DNA of 64,000 nt from Pseudogemmatithrix spongiicola. GTDB lineage: Bacteria; Gemmatimonadota; Gemmatimonadetes; Gemmatimonadales; Gemmatimonadaceae. Both the position numbers and the translations under genes were made by a program. Positions 29,701 to 37,801 of the stretch are shown here, one piece after another. Each line of letters begins with the position of its first letter. Position 1 is the stretch's first letter. Location: positions 1,240,001 through 1,304,000 of the forward strand of contig NZ_CP130613.1 in NCBI RefSeq assembly GCF_030623445.1. The letters are read 5' to 3'. Under the pieces are notes generated by a model. It was not told where the DNA came from and made no database searches. It was given only the letters and a program-made list of their open reading frames with translations.

Positions 29701-30163
29701 CCTGGGCTTCGCGCTTGGCGCGTCCGAGTACCTGACCAAGCCGCTCGAGCGCGACAAGCTCACCGCCGTGCTGGCGCGCTACCGCAAGACGTCGGGTGCG
29801 CGGGTACTGGTCGTGGAGGACGATGCCGACACGCGCGCCATGGTGCGGCGCTCGCTGGAGAAGGACGGATGGTCCATCGCGGAGGCGTCGAACGGCCGCG
29901 TCGGGCTTGAGCAGGTCCACGCCATGCGCCCGTCCCTCGTGCTTCTCGATCTCATGATGCCCGAGATGGACGGGTTCCAGTTCCTCGAGGCGCTGCGCGC
30001 CGACGCCGCCAACGCCAACATCGAGGTCGTGGTCATGACGGCCAAGGTGCTGACCGCCGAGGACCGGCGGCTACTCGCCGGGGGTGTGCAGCGCGTGCTG
30101 GAGAAGGGCGAGCACAACGAGGCCTCGTTCCTCGCGGCGATCCGCGCACACATCGCGGCCTAG
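26789..30163 (+). CDS. Hybrid sensor histidine kinase: three GAF, PAS, HisKA, HATPase, two receiver domains
   Basis: 1124 residues with no membrane helices, so cytosolic. Three GAF domains run at about 15-165, 190-340 and 355-505; GAF2 and GAF3 are close copies (EGAMGHVALTREPYIIP versus EGAMGRVAQTREPLIIP). A PAS domain is at 510-625. The dimerisation helix has SHELRTPLNAIIGYS with the phospho-His near 645. The ATPase domain has DTGIGM and GGTGLGLVIS. Receiver 1 (about 885-1000) has its Asp in LDVVMPGLDGW; receiver 2 (1007-1122) in LDLMMPEMDGF. A multi-step phosphorelay is implied. The ligand of the GAF domains is unknown and no target gene adjoins. Confidence 0.93.
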   Translation: MPASSVAAGSSDRQREGALLRLSTGIAAADSEAAICRAVVDGLHDAALGFDFVAVLLVDRATGDRVVAASRGSSDTPVGLRVPPGSGLSELPLLDGRLHYTPQVTTDTRYLPTRNEGSEVDVPLLVNKQLVGVLVVESNRHHAFGTDDFEVLRAAAHQTGIAIGRERLLRDERRRADEQEALRATIADLSARLELADLLQAVLERAIQLLKVSHGELAIFDRDRDELEIVASYHPGRRDTTGTRMKVGEGAMGHVALTREPYIIPDYQAWVSRSEQYAQADFHGVMVAPLLMGRQLVGAIAFMDQDAARRFGADDLRLLDLFAPQAAVAIENARLFSAERRRAEEQQALLDTMQDLAGQLELSRVLQRVLDRAVGLLHVTGGELATFDDATGDLVIVASHNMGANAVGTRIALGEGAMGRVAQTREPLIIPRYQEWEGRSAQYGQTTVQSVIAAPLLIGNRLLGVIASVHSDPGRNIGEPDLRLLELFAPQAAIAIENARLFTQAQHQQQYFSDLVANSPVAIVTLDRAHNVVSCNPAFVELYGYSEAEVIGRQLDELITSEQDRAEAIKYTDEALASRPVRAIARRTRKDGSLVDVEVLGVPVVVDGELVGLMALYHDVTALLKARRDAEAANSAKSDFLANMSHELRTPLNAIIGYSEMLEEDAVDRGAADAVTDLRRIHAAGHHLLALINDVLDLSKIEAGKMELHLETFDLRPAIDAVASTVGPLVEKNGNRLVLDLAPTLGEMHADVTRVRQVLFNLLSNASKFTERGTITLSGARQNVAGRDWIELQVRDTGIGMTPEQLGRLFNAFAQAESSTAKKYGGTGLGLVISRMFCEMMGGTIHVESTAGVGTTFHVRLPAMVEDPAAAPVPVVAHEGTGDAGTVLVVDDDAATRDLLVRTLAREGYRVLQAADGSTGLALARSHRPDVITLDVVMPGLDGWELLSALKEDPEIAGIPVVMLTITDDRNLGFALGASEYLTKPLERDKLTAVLARYRKTSGARVLVVEDDADTRAMVRRSLEKDGWSIAEASNGRVGLEQVHAMRPSLVLLDLMMPEMDGFQFLEALRADAANANIEVVVMTAKVLTAEDRRLLAGGVQRVLEKGEHNEASFLAAIRAHIAA

Positions 30164-30179
30164 CGTCGCTTCGCGACGC
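30163..30179. terminator. Short hairpin between convergent genes
   Basis: GCGTCGC-TTC-GCGACGC overlaps the kinase stop codon region and lies just before the end of the convergent membrane-protein gene. It has a 7-bp GC stem and no T tract, so it may act as a weak bidirectional terminator. Confidence 0.4.
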
Positions 30180-30186
30180 GCGGGCA

Positions 30187-30564
30187 TCAGGTCGGCTTGT
30201 ACACGGCCATGCCCGCTGCCGCCATCGCCAGCAGCGGCAGCATGAGCAGCAGCGGACGCGTCGCCGCGCGCATGCGATAGGGAAGTGCGGCGGCGACCGC
30301 GAACACCGTCCACAGCCCAAGCTTCACCCACAGCCACAGCGGGAACCCGCTGCCATGCGCAAAGCCGATGCGCGCCAGCAGCCCGAAACCGCCGAGCAGG
30401 ATGAGGAACACGCCGAAGCCGTGCATGCCGATCAACAGCTTGCGGGCGGCGTTCTCCGCCTTCATGCCGCCGTTGAGCGCGTGCACGGTCATGCCGCCCA
30501 GCGCCGTGAGGGTGAGGGCGATGCCAAGCACATGCACGAGCTTGTAGAACGCGTACGGCAGCAT
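30187..30564 (-). CDS. Small four-helix membrane protein
   Basis: 125 residues: YKLVHVLGIALTLTALGGM, then LIGMHGFGVFLILLGGFGLLARIG, WVKLGLWTVFAVAAAL and LLLMLPLLAMAAAGMAVY. Paired histidines in helices 1 and 2 (LVHVLG, GMHGFG) are reminiscent of haem-b-binding membrane proteins, which is only a suggestion. It lies 18 bases after the beta-barrel gene, in the same direction. Confidence 0.6.
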   Translation of the reverse strand: MLPYAFYKLVHVLGIALTLTALGGMTVHALNGGMKAENAARKLLIGMHGFGVFLILLGGFGLLARIGFAHGSGFPLWLWVKLGLWTVFAVAAALPYRMRAATRPLLLMLPLLAMAAAGMAVYKPT

Positions 30565-30582
30565 CGCCCTGGCTCCTGGGGA

Positions 30583-31977
30583 TTAGAAGAAGAACGCGAA
30601 GCGCCCGCCGCTCGACCCGAGCGAGCTGAAGCGCTGGTTCACGATGGTGTTGTAGATAGACCCAAAGGTATAGCGCACGCCGATGTTCGCGCGGATGCGG
30701 AAGCCCGTCTGCAGCGCTTGGCGCTGGAGGAGGATCTCCTCCTCGGTGTTGCCGGCCGCCGGAAGGTAGATCTGGTCGCGCACGCGGGCGGCTTCGCCGT
30801 TGACGTTCAGCGAGAAGCCGCGGCCGAGGCGCAGGTCGGCGTTCGTCGTGAAGGTCAGCGCGTGGCGGTTGAAGTCGTGCAGGTAGTTCAGCCAGTCCAG
30901 CGACATGTTCAGCGTGCCCCACTGCTGCCGCGAGACCACCGAGGCCGTCAGTTGCTGCGAGTAGCGCAGCTCGGAGGTTTCGTCGAAGACCGTCTCGCGC
31001 TGATAGTCGTAGTAGTTGGGGCCCACGTTGTAGAGGAGGGTCAGCTGGCGACGCGTCTGCTCCGTCCACGGGAAGTAGTTGTACTCGATGGCGGGCTGGA
31101 GGCGGATCGCCGCGTCCTGGTTGAGGAAGTCCGAATAGCCGGCGCCGACCTTCATGCCGGCCGACCAGTGGCTGGACAGCGACTTCACGATCAGCGAGTT
31201 CAGGTTGTACGTGCGCTGCTCGTTGGTGACCGTGAACGCGGGACGCGTGGTGGTGGCGGGAATCTTGAACTTCTGCTCGTTAATGTTGCCGCTCACCGAG
31301 AAGTTGAGCTTCCAGTCGGCGGTGCTGCGATTGGCGGAGAGCGAGAGGGATCCGATGACGCGCTGCTGCCGGTCTTCCGCGTTGACGTTTCCGTTGAAGT
31401 TCGTGCTGTACGTCCAGAGGTTCCACGGATCGCGCAGGCTGGCGGCACTCGGGCTTTGGCCCCGCTGGCCGTTGGCCGGCGCGGCGTAGGCCACCTGCAC
31501 CCGCGCGGCGATGGGCGACCGCGCCACATAGCGCGTGAGGCCGAGCTTGAGCACCCGCGCCAGTTCGCGGCGCATGCGGTCGTCCGCGTCGTTCGGCAGC
31601 GTGTTCAGCGTGAGCGTGTCGCTCATGCCCTGGAAGCGGTTGCGGCCGATGAACGTGATGGTGTATTCGATGCCGCCGCCGCCGTTCGTGAGCGCCTGCG
31701 CGAGCACCAGCACATCGGCGTCGAAGCGGTCGCGCATCCAGTTCACGAAGTTGATCTCTTCGGTGAGGAAGGCGCGGTCGCAGCCGCGGGCGCGTCCTTG
31801 ACAGTCCAAGAAGACGCGGATGGCCTGGGACTGCAGGGTGGACGAGTCCGGTCCGGCAGCAGGACGCCGGCCGGCGCCGGGCGGCGGGCCCATCGGGCGG
31901 GTCGGGGCTTGGGCGGCGAGACTGACGGGCAACACGACGGCCGCGGCCAGGCGGGCGCGGCGAAGGGTGGCGAGCAT
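30583..31977 (-). CDS. Predicted outer-membrane beta-barrel protein
   Basis: 464 residues with signal peptide ending SLAAQ. Residues 45-150 form a soluble domain (VFLDCQGRARGCDRAFLTEEI, FDADVLVLAQAL, with a Cys pair). The rest is a series of amphipathic strands (WKLNFSVSGNINEQKF, QLTLLYNVGPNYYDYQ, RGFSLNVNGEAARV) that ends in GGRFAFFF, the aromatic end required for barrel assembly. The family is not named; similar proteins look like porins or TonB-free barrels. The start is at the ATG beside the hydrophobic segment. Confidence 0.65.
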   Translation of the reverse strand: MLATLRRARLAAAVVLPVSLAAQAPTRPMGPPPGAGRRPAAGPDSSTLQSQAIRVFLDCQGRARGCDRAFLTEEINFVNWMRDRFDADVLVLAQALTNGGGGIEYTITFIGRNRFQGMSDTLTLNTLPNDADDRMRRELARVLKLGLTRYVARSPIAARVQVAYAAPANGQRGQSPSAASLRDPWNLWTYSTNFNGNVNAEDRQQRVIGSLSLSANRSTADWKLNFSVSGNINEQKFKIPATTTRPAFTVTNEQRTYNLNSLIVKSLSSHWSAGMKVGAGYSDFLNQDAAIRLQPAIEYNYFPWTEQTRRQLTLLYNVGPNYYDYQRETVFDETSELRYSQQLTASVVSRQQWGTLNMSLDWLNYLHDFNRHALTFTTNADLRLGRGFSLNVNGEAARVRDQIYLPAAGNTEEEILLQRQALQTGFRIRANIGVRYTFGSIYNTIVNQRFSSLGSSGGRFAFFF

Positions 31978-32066
31978 CGGTGGCGAAGGCTGTGGAGGAC
32001 TGCGAAGGTGGGACCCACAGCCGCTCTCAACGCCGGAGCCCGTCCGGCGGTGCCCAGCCCGTTGGC

Positions 32067-32480
32067 CTACCGCAGGTCGATCGCGTGCGAGGTGATGTCG
32101 CCGTCCTCGGACTCGATGCGCAACCGGTACCGGGCCGGGCCCGCGAAGTTCAGCCGGAAGAAGCCTTCTCGCTCCGCGCCCGCCGCGAAGTCCGTGAACG
32201 CCAACGCCTCGGGACAGAGGACTTCCGTGAGCTGCATCCATTCCTCGCCGCCCCAGAGGTCCACGTACACGACAAGGCTCTCGCCGCAGTGCTGCAGCGC
32301 GACGGCACGGCGGCCGGTATTGCGCACCACGAAGGCGACGTCGGTCGGGCCCGGTTCAACGAAGGTGACCGTGCTGGGGACCTCGATGCGGATGCTGCGC
32401 AGCGGATCGAGGGGGTCGTCGGCGCAGCCGGCGAGGAGCAGGGCGCTGAGGAGGACGGAGACGAGTGTGCGGGGCATCAT
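32067..32480 (-). CDS. Small lipoprotein with immunoglobulin-like fold
   Basis: 137 residues. The signal ends LLLAGC, giving a lipidated Cys. The mature part, VPSTVTFVEPGPTDVAFVVRNTGRRAVALQHCG and FRLNFAGPARYRLRIESEDG, reads as a single beta sandwich of the kind that decorates cell-surface proteins. No function is known. It lies just upstream of the barrel gene. Confidence 0.6.
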   Translation of the reverse strand: MMPRTLVSVLLSALLLAGCADDPLDPLRSIRIEVPSTVTFVEPGPTDVAFVVRNTGRRAVALQHCGESLVVYVDLWGGEEWMQLTEVLCPEALAFTDFAAGAEREGFFRLNFAGPARYRLRIESEDGDITSHAIDLR

Positions 32481-32549
32481 GGGAGCGTTGGGGGGACGCC
32501 GCATGATATGCCCCGGGGACGGCCGATGGGAAGCGCTTGGCGGGCTGGC

Positions 32550-33473
32550 CTACGGCGCCCACTCGTACACGCGCATCCAGTCGTCGCTGGGCAGCGCGAG
32601 GAACCCGAAGACTGCGCCCGCTATGGTACCATAGCCCGCGCCGAGTATTCCGATGAAGAAGGCCATGCCGGCGCCATCAGCCGCGCCGAGCAGCGCGAAC
32701 GCGCCGAATCCCATCACGGCGCCAAAACCAGCGCCACGTCCCGCACCCCTGAGGCGGTTTGCGCCGGTACTGAGGTCCACGCTGCGAATGTCCGAGCGCA
32801 GCCGCCGCGCCGCCGGGCGATTCCGATTGGTCTCGACTACGAGCGTGTCGCCGAGGCGACCCATGAAGCGTCCGACGACTTCCGGCTGCCCTCCACCGCC
32901 CGTACGCACGCGCACCCGGGCGCCCCAGGGAATGTCCAGCCATGGCGCCGCGTCCATCGTATCCGTTCGCGCCGTCGCGGCGATGCTGCCGCCCTCCGTG
33001 GTGCTGTCGCGGCTTGCGTCACGGCTTGCGTCACGGCTTGCGTCGCGGCTTGCGTCGCGGCTTGCGTCGCGCGGCAACGACGCAGCCGCCGAACCGTCGG
33101 CAGACCGAGCAAGGTCAAAGTGAAGCACCGGCTCTGGGAACGCACGGCTCGCGCCGGTCATGACGTCGAGCGGCATGGAGATCAGCGCGTACGGGCCGAA
33201 GATCAGGTTCCAATAGAACGCCGCCGCGGTCTCCGTCGGATACACGGCGAGCGTCTCGGCGGCCATGCCCGGACGCGTGACCGTCAGGACGTGGGGCGAC
33301 TTACGCGCGAGCTTCGTGGTGATTGGGGTGACGCCGATCGAATCGTTGTCCACCACGACCGTCGCGCCCGTGGGGTTGCTGGTGACCACGATGCCCTGCG
33401 TGGTACCGCTAGTGAGCGTCGCACAACCGGGCAACAGCACGACAGCGGCGACTGACAATCCATGCATGCACAT
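32550..33473 (-). CDS. PEGA-domain lipoprotein with DASR tandem repeat
   Basis: 307 residues. The signal ends VVLLPGC. GIVVTSNPTGATVVVDNDSIG is a PEGA domain, a surface beta fold. Then come two hydrophobic segments (AAAFYWNLIFGPYALISMP) and a disordered region with five (DASR) units. A second domain, IPWGARVRVRTGGGGQPEVVGRFMGRLGDTLVVETNR, precedes two glycine-rich hydrophobic helices and a soluble tail. It is likely an envelope protein. The start was set at the ATG next to the lipoprotein signal; longer versions lack one. Confidence 0.6.
   Translation of the reverse strand: MCMHGLSVAAVVLLPGCATLTSGTTQGIVVTSNPTGATVVVDNDSIGVTPITTKLARKSPHVLTVTRPGMAAETLAVYPTETAAAFYWNLIFGPYALISMPLDVMTGASRAFPEPVLHFDLARSADGSAAASLPRDASRDASRDASRDASRDASRDSTTEGGSIAATARTDTMDAAPWLDIPWGARVRVRTGGGGQPEVVGRFMGRLGDTLVVETNRNRPAARRLRSDIRSVDLSTGANRLRGAGRGAGFGAVMGFGAFALLGAADGAGMAFFIGILGAGYGTIAGAVFGFLALPSDDWMRVYEWAP
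33010..33069. repeat. Five-copy 12-bp coding minisatellite
   Basis: The unit CGGCTTGCGTC(A/G) occurs five times head to tail. It encodes Asp-Ala-Ser-Arg repeats on the minus strand without breaking frame. The first two copies end in A and the last three in G. Copy number can vary by slippage without loss of the reading frame. Confidence 0.9.
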
Positions 33474-33642
33474 GCGTCGGAGGACGACGCGCGCTGACCT
33501 GCGTGCTCGGGAGGGATGACTGGCATGGATGGGCACGTGGGGCACAGGGGGAAATCCTCGGCGCCGCGGACGAATCCGCAATAGGCCGCTCGCTACGAGC
33601 CCTAGGTCGTTTGCTGGCCCAGACCGTGACATATTGGGAAGG

Positions 33643-35436
33643 ATGCGCATCGCTCGGCTCCTCCTGACCCTGGCGTTCATCGCCCCAGCCCTCGGCGCCC
33701 AGTCGCCAGGGGCCGAGTCGTTCGTGCGTCAGACGCTGCAGGTGATGCCCTTCTACCACGAGACGGACCGCCGCGAAGGCTTGCGCCTTGCTGGCGAAAT
33801 GCGCGGCGCCCTGCTGCGCTTGGCGGACCGACGGCAGCTCAATGTGGTGGACTCCGACTCCGCGGTGCGCATCCTCGCGGTGGGGGGCCTGCAGCGTCCG
33901 GAGCTCGCGCGCGCCCAGGAAGTCGGATGGGTGACGCGCATCTCCCGTGCTGACGAAGTACTCCGAGCTTACGTCCGCTCCCGGGGTGACACGTTGGTCG
34001 TGCGCGCGGAACTCAGCCTCGTGCGCGATCCGCGCATGCGCGAACCACTGCCCACGGTCCGCGGGGTGGGTCGCGAAGCCACGGCGACAGCCCTCGCCCG
34101 CGCGGTCGTGCAGGCCCGCGCCCAGATGGACCTGCTGCGCAGCTGCGAGAACCATGCGCGCGAAGGGCGGTTCGATGCCGCCGCGCGCGCGGCGACGCAG
34201 GCCATCGCGCGCTCCCCCAATGCGGTGCTCGCCCGCACCTGCCTCATGCGCGTCGCCGCGACGCAGTCGGTGCCGGCGGATTCCGTGATCCGGCTGGCCG
34301 AGTGGATCATGGCGCGGGACTCGGTGAGCATCATCGCGACCACTCTGCGGGCGCAGGCCATCACGGCCATCGCACGCGCCGCTCGCGGGGATGCCGCCGC
34401 CGCACGCAGCCGCGCCGTCGCGGCGTGGGGTCGCGTGCTCGCGCTGCGGCCCGATTCCGCGGATCTGGGCGCCGAGGCTGTCGAGTCGTTCCTCACGCTC
34501 TCGCGCCCACGCGATGCGCTGGCCGCGCTGGATAGCGTGGACCATCTGAACCCGTCGGAGATTCGGTATCCCCGCCTGCGCTTCCGCGCGCTGCACACCT
34601 TGGCGCGCTGGCCGGAGGCCGCGGCGCTCGGCGACTCGCTCGAGCGCGTGGATGTGGGGTTCGCCGGAGATCCCAACTACGCGCTCCGGTATATAGAAGC
34701 GCTGGCCATGCGCGGGGATACCATCCGCGCCGTGGCCAAGAGCGCGCGCTCCGTCACCGAGCATCCGGAGGACGGGCGACTCTACGTCCAGTACGTCGAG
34801 TTGATCTCGGGCGAGAACGCCGCGGCGCTCACCCGCGGCCTGGCGCGCTTCCCGTCGCTGGCCCCGCTCCGCGTCGTGGCGGCGCAGCGCGCCCGCGCGC
34901 GCGGCGACGCCGGCGCGGAGCGCAGTGCACTCTCGCAGGCGCTGGTCGCCGACGCCACGCTCGGCCCCGCGTATCTGCGGCTCGCGGAGCTCTGGTACCA
35001 GGAGGGGCGGCCCGACAGCGCGCTGGTCGTCTTGGCGCAGGCACCGCGCAGCGGCGAGGGCACGATGATGCTGCGCACCTACCTCGTCGGACGCGGCCTC
35101 GAGGCGTTGCGCAGCGCGGTGGACAGCGTGCCGGACACCTACACGCATGCCGTGGCCTTCCTCGCCTTGGCCGACAGCGTCGATTCCGGCGAGGACTCGC
35201 GCAGCCTCTTGGTCGCGGCCACGCTGCAGCAGGCGCGGGCGCACCTCGTGGTGGGCGCGTCTGGTCGTCAGTGCGATCCGATTCGCGTCGCGGATTCCGA
35301 TCTCGCGCTGGCCAGCCGGTTCTTGGAGCGCGGGGTCGGGCAGGGCAGCGCGGCGACCGAACTGCACGAGGCGCACGCGGGGCTGCGTTCAGCCGTCGAT
35401 GAGGCCGCACGCGTGCTCTGTTCGTCCGCGGGCTAG
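33643..35436 (+). CDS. Secreted TPR-like protein
   Basis: 597 residues from the ATG with AAGG upstream; signal peptide ends LGAQ. Residues 30-170 form an N-terminal domain (FVRQTLQVMPFYHETDRREGLRLA, then LVVRAELSLVRDPRMREPLPTVRG) resembling the FlgO/CsgG-like domain used in outer-membrane systems. From about residue 175 there are TPR-type helical repeats, e.g. AREGRFDAAARAATQAIARSPN, and further copies to the C-terminus. It probably serves as a periplasmic scaffold. Divergent from the PEGA lipoprotein. Confidence 0.65.
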   Translation: MRIARLLLTLAFIAPALGAQSPGAESFVRQTLQVMPFYHETDRREGLRLAGEMRGALLRLADRRQLNVVDSDSAVRILAVGGLQRPELARAQEVGWVTRISRADEVLRAYVRSRGDTLVVRAELSLVRDPRMREPLPTVRGVGREATATALARAVVQARAQMDLLRSCENHAREGRFDAAARAATQAIARSPNAVLARTCLMRVAATQSVPADSVIRLAEWIMARDSVSIIATTLRAQAITAIARAARGDAAAARSRAVAAWGRVLALRPDSADLGAEAVESFLTLSRPRDALAALDSVDHLNPSEIRYPRLRFRALHTLARWPEAAALGDSLERVDVGFAGDPNYALRYIEALAMRGDTIRAVAKSARSVTEHPEDGRLYVQYVELISGENAAALTRGLARFPSLAPLRVVAAQRARARGDAGAERSALSQALVADATLGPAYLRLAELWYQEGRPDSALVVLAQAPRSGEGTMMLRTYLVGRGLEALRSAVDSVPDTYTHAVAFLALADSVDSGEDSRSLLVAATLQQARAHLVVGASGRQCDPIRVADSDLALASRFLERGVGQGSAATELHEAHAGLRSAVDEAARVLCSSAG

Positions 35437-35512
35437 CGCCCGCCGCCCACCGGGAAACCTGTTGGGGGTCTCCGGCGTATCAGGGGGCACACACCCTCCC
35501 TGAGGATCCCGG

Positions 35513-36127
35513 ATGCGCTTCTCTGCCGTACGCCAGTCGCTTGCCACGCTCGCCATCGCTGCCGCTCTCCCGCTTGCTGCGCAGGCACAACAGGACGAGT
35601 ACCTCCTCGGCGGCGGCCCCCGCGACTTCGGTGGCTTCGGCGGCCCGCTCTACCGCGTGACCGGCGTGGCTGGCGAGACCATGTCCCTGGGCGGTGGCGG
35701 TGGCGCGTTCCTCGTCAACCGCCGCTTCGCCATCGGCGGCATGGGTGTCGGGGGCACCACGAACGTGGATGCGATCATCGGCGGGCTGCCCGTGCGCGGC
35801 GAGATGGATTTCGGCTACGGTGGCCTGACGCTTGAGGTCATCACGCGGCCGTCCAAGCTGGTGCACGCGACCTACGGCGTGATGCTGGGCGGCGGTGGCG
35901 TGTCGGTGTGGCCCGATGACCGGCGCCCGCGCAATGTCTCGGATGAGACCGAGACCTTCGGCGTGGCGGAACCGCAGATCGGTCTCGAGATGAATGTCAT
36001 CCGCTGGATGCGCATCGGCGTGACGGGCGGCTATCGCTTCGTGTTCGGCGCCGAGGATGCGCGGCTGGTGAACGACAACTTGAGCGGCGCCAGCGGCTCG
36101 CTGGTCTTCCGCTTCGGCAAGTTCTAG
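35513..36127 (+). CDS. Secreted glycine-rich protein of unknown function
   Basis: 204 residues with signal peptide ending AAQAQ. Gly-rich strands such as DYGGLTL-type patterns, GGGGGAFLVNRRFAIGGMGVGG and GSLVFRFGKF suggest a small barrel or beta-solenoid; the last residue is Phe, as in barrel proteins. It is the only gene between the TPR protein and the convergent zincin-like lipoprotein. Confidence 0.6.
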   Translation: MRFSAVRQSLATLAIAAALPLAAQAQQDEYLLGGGPRDFGGFGGPLYRVTGVAGETMSLGGGGGAFLVNRRFAIGGMGVGGTTNVDAIIGGLPVRGEMDFGYGGLTLEVITRPSKLVHATYGVMLGGGGVSVWPDDRRPRNVSDETETFGVAEPQIGLEMNVIRWMRIGVTGGYRFVFGAEDARLVNDNLSGASGSLVFRFGKF

Positions 36128-36134
36128 ACGCGCA

Positions 36135-37727
36135 TCACGGCAGCGCCATGCGAAGGCGCGCCCGGCCACCCGTCGCGGTGAAGAAGCCGGGCGCGTCGGC
36201 GTTGGAGAATCCGATCTGCGCCGGCAGCGGGACTTCCGTTTCACCACGCGCCGCCGCCGCATCGAAGAACGCCATCTCCGCCGGGCTCAGCAACCGGAAC
36301 GGCGAGAGGATGACCGTGACCACCCGGAACTCGCGCGGAGCCGTGGCGTGTGATGGCACGCGCGGGCCGTGCGCCGTCACGTAATCACTGATCGTGAACG
36401 GCGTCACCGGGAACACCGCCCCCGTCGTCAGCGCCGAGAATGCAGTAGTTGTCGGGAGAATCATGCCGGGCGGCACCGAGTCGGGCGGCAGCAGGCCCAT
36501 CGCGTAGAGATCGAAGGGGTCGAAGTACGCAGGCGCCGGCAGCGGCAACTGCGTGACGCGCGCGGTGCCGTTGCCGAGGTCCGTCAGTTGAATGGGAAAG
36601 TCGCCGCCGACCCCGCCGGCCATGGAGAACCCCATGAGGCCGCCGGCCATCGTGGACATCGGCCAGTGCGGGCGCCCGGACGCGAGCGCGGGATGCGTGC
36701 CGAAGTTGATCCAGCGATGGCCGATCTCGTGCAGCGTCGCCTTCTCGGCGGCGTCGAAGTACGAGTCGATCGGATACGAGATCGCCCCGAGGACGCGCGG
36801 ACCCGTGCCCCAGGTCGACGAGAAGTCGAAGACCGAGTGCCCGAGGCCGGTGATGTCGTTGCGGATCGACTGGTAGTTGCGGTTGTTCGCCGTCGAGACG
36901 TTGGCGATGACCGCGATGAAGTCGAAGTCGGAGGACCCGAGGCGCGCGATGGCTCGCGCCACGACGTTCGGCGTGGCGTTCACGGAGACTTCGTCGTGGC
37001 GCAGGTTCAGGAGGTGCGCCGAGCGCTGGGCATCGGCCCCGAGCGCCGTGATGCTCACGTCCGGATGCGCCGCTTCGCGGAAGTTGACCGTGAAGTTGAC
37101 GCGGCGCAGCCGCAGGCCCCCCGCGTCAAATTCGTCGAAGAATCCAATGAACGAACGCAGGCTGCGGGGGCGATACCCCGCGATCAGCTCGGCGTGCGGC
37201 ACGGCGATGGTGAAGGCGCCGAAGCCCAGCGGGTACATCGGACGTACTTCGTTGAGGCGCGTGACGTAGTCCATGCGCTGCACGTTCGCGGGCCGCCGGA
37301 CGATGATGCGCAGGGGTCGCGGGACGGCGATCTCGACCGCCCGCGGCAGGGCCATCTGGTAGCTGTCGGGAAGTCCATCTGGCAGGAAGAACACCACGCT
37401 GCGCCGCACGCTGTCCGGCCGCGCGATCAATGACGCCGTGACGACGACCGAGTCGCCCGACGGTGCGGCAGGCGCGGTGTACCGTCCGGGCGCGGTAATG
37501 CGGCCGACGACGTCGTTGCCGCCGACCACGCCGTTCACGGACCAGACGTAGGCGGCGGGGTTGCCGTTCATGAGGGTCTGCGTCCCGCCGGGGATGACGC
37601 CCGCGTGTGCCGGCATGAAGACGAGGGTATCGTCCCCGGTCGGCGGCGACACCTCCAGCAACGCGTCCGCGCAGCCGCTCGCAACGAGCAGCAGGAGGTT
37701 CAGCGCGAGAAAGCGGCGGGAGCGCAT
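36135..37727 (-). CDS. Large lipoprotein with HExxH zincin-like motif
   Basis: 530 residues. Signal ends LLVASGC. Residues 35-120 resemble a bacterial Ig domain (YVWSVNGVVGGNDVVGRITAPGRYTAP). The C-terminal 330 residues hold LHEIGHRWINFGTHPAL, an HExxH motif with a further His nine residues on, then a Met-rich GLMGFSMAGG that could be a met-turn. This is the geometry of a metzincin-like peptidase, though the family is not named here. It would sit at the surface. Enzyme activity is inferred. Confidence 0.55.
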   Translation of the reverse strand: MRSRRFLALNLLLLVASGCADALLEVSPPTGDDTLVFMPAHAGVIPGGTQTLMNGNPAAYVWSVNGVVGGNDVVGRITAPGRYTAPAAPSGDSVVVTASLIARPDSVRRSVVFFLPDGLPDSYQMALPRAVEIAVPRPLRIIVRRPANVQRMDYVTRLNEVRPMYPLGFGAFTIAVPHAELIAGYRPRSLRSFIGFFDEFDAGGLRLRRVNFTVNFREAAHPDVSITALGADAQRSAHLLNLRHDEVSVNATPNVVARAIARLGSSDFDFIAVIANVSTANNRNYQSIRNDITGLGHSVFDFSSTWGTGPRVLGAISYPIDSYFDAAEKATLHEIGHRWINFGTHPALASGRPHWPMSTMAGGLMGFSMAGGVGGDFPIQLTDLGNGTARVTQLPLPAPAYFDPFDLYAMGLLPPDSVPPGMILPTTTAFSALTTGAVFPVTPFTISDYVTAHGPRVPSHATAPREFRVVTVILSPFRLLSPAEMAFFDAAAARGETEVPLPAQIGFSNADAPGFFTATGGRARLRMALP

Positions 37728-37801
37728 ATGTGTCGTCGATACGATTTGCGGGCGTATCGCGCAAGAGTGCCTAGGGCGGCGACCCTGGCTAAGTTCCTGC
37801 C

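Noticed and set aside
33010-33069. Tandem repeats considered as a CRISPR array
   Set aside because: Units are 12 bp, directly adjacent, with no spacers and inside a coding frame.
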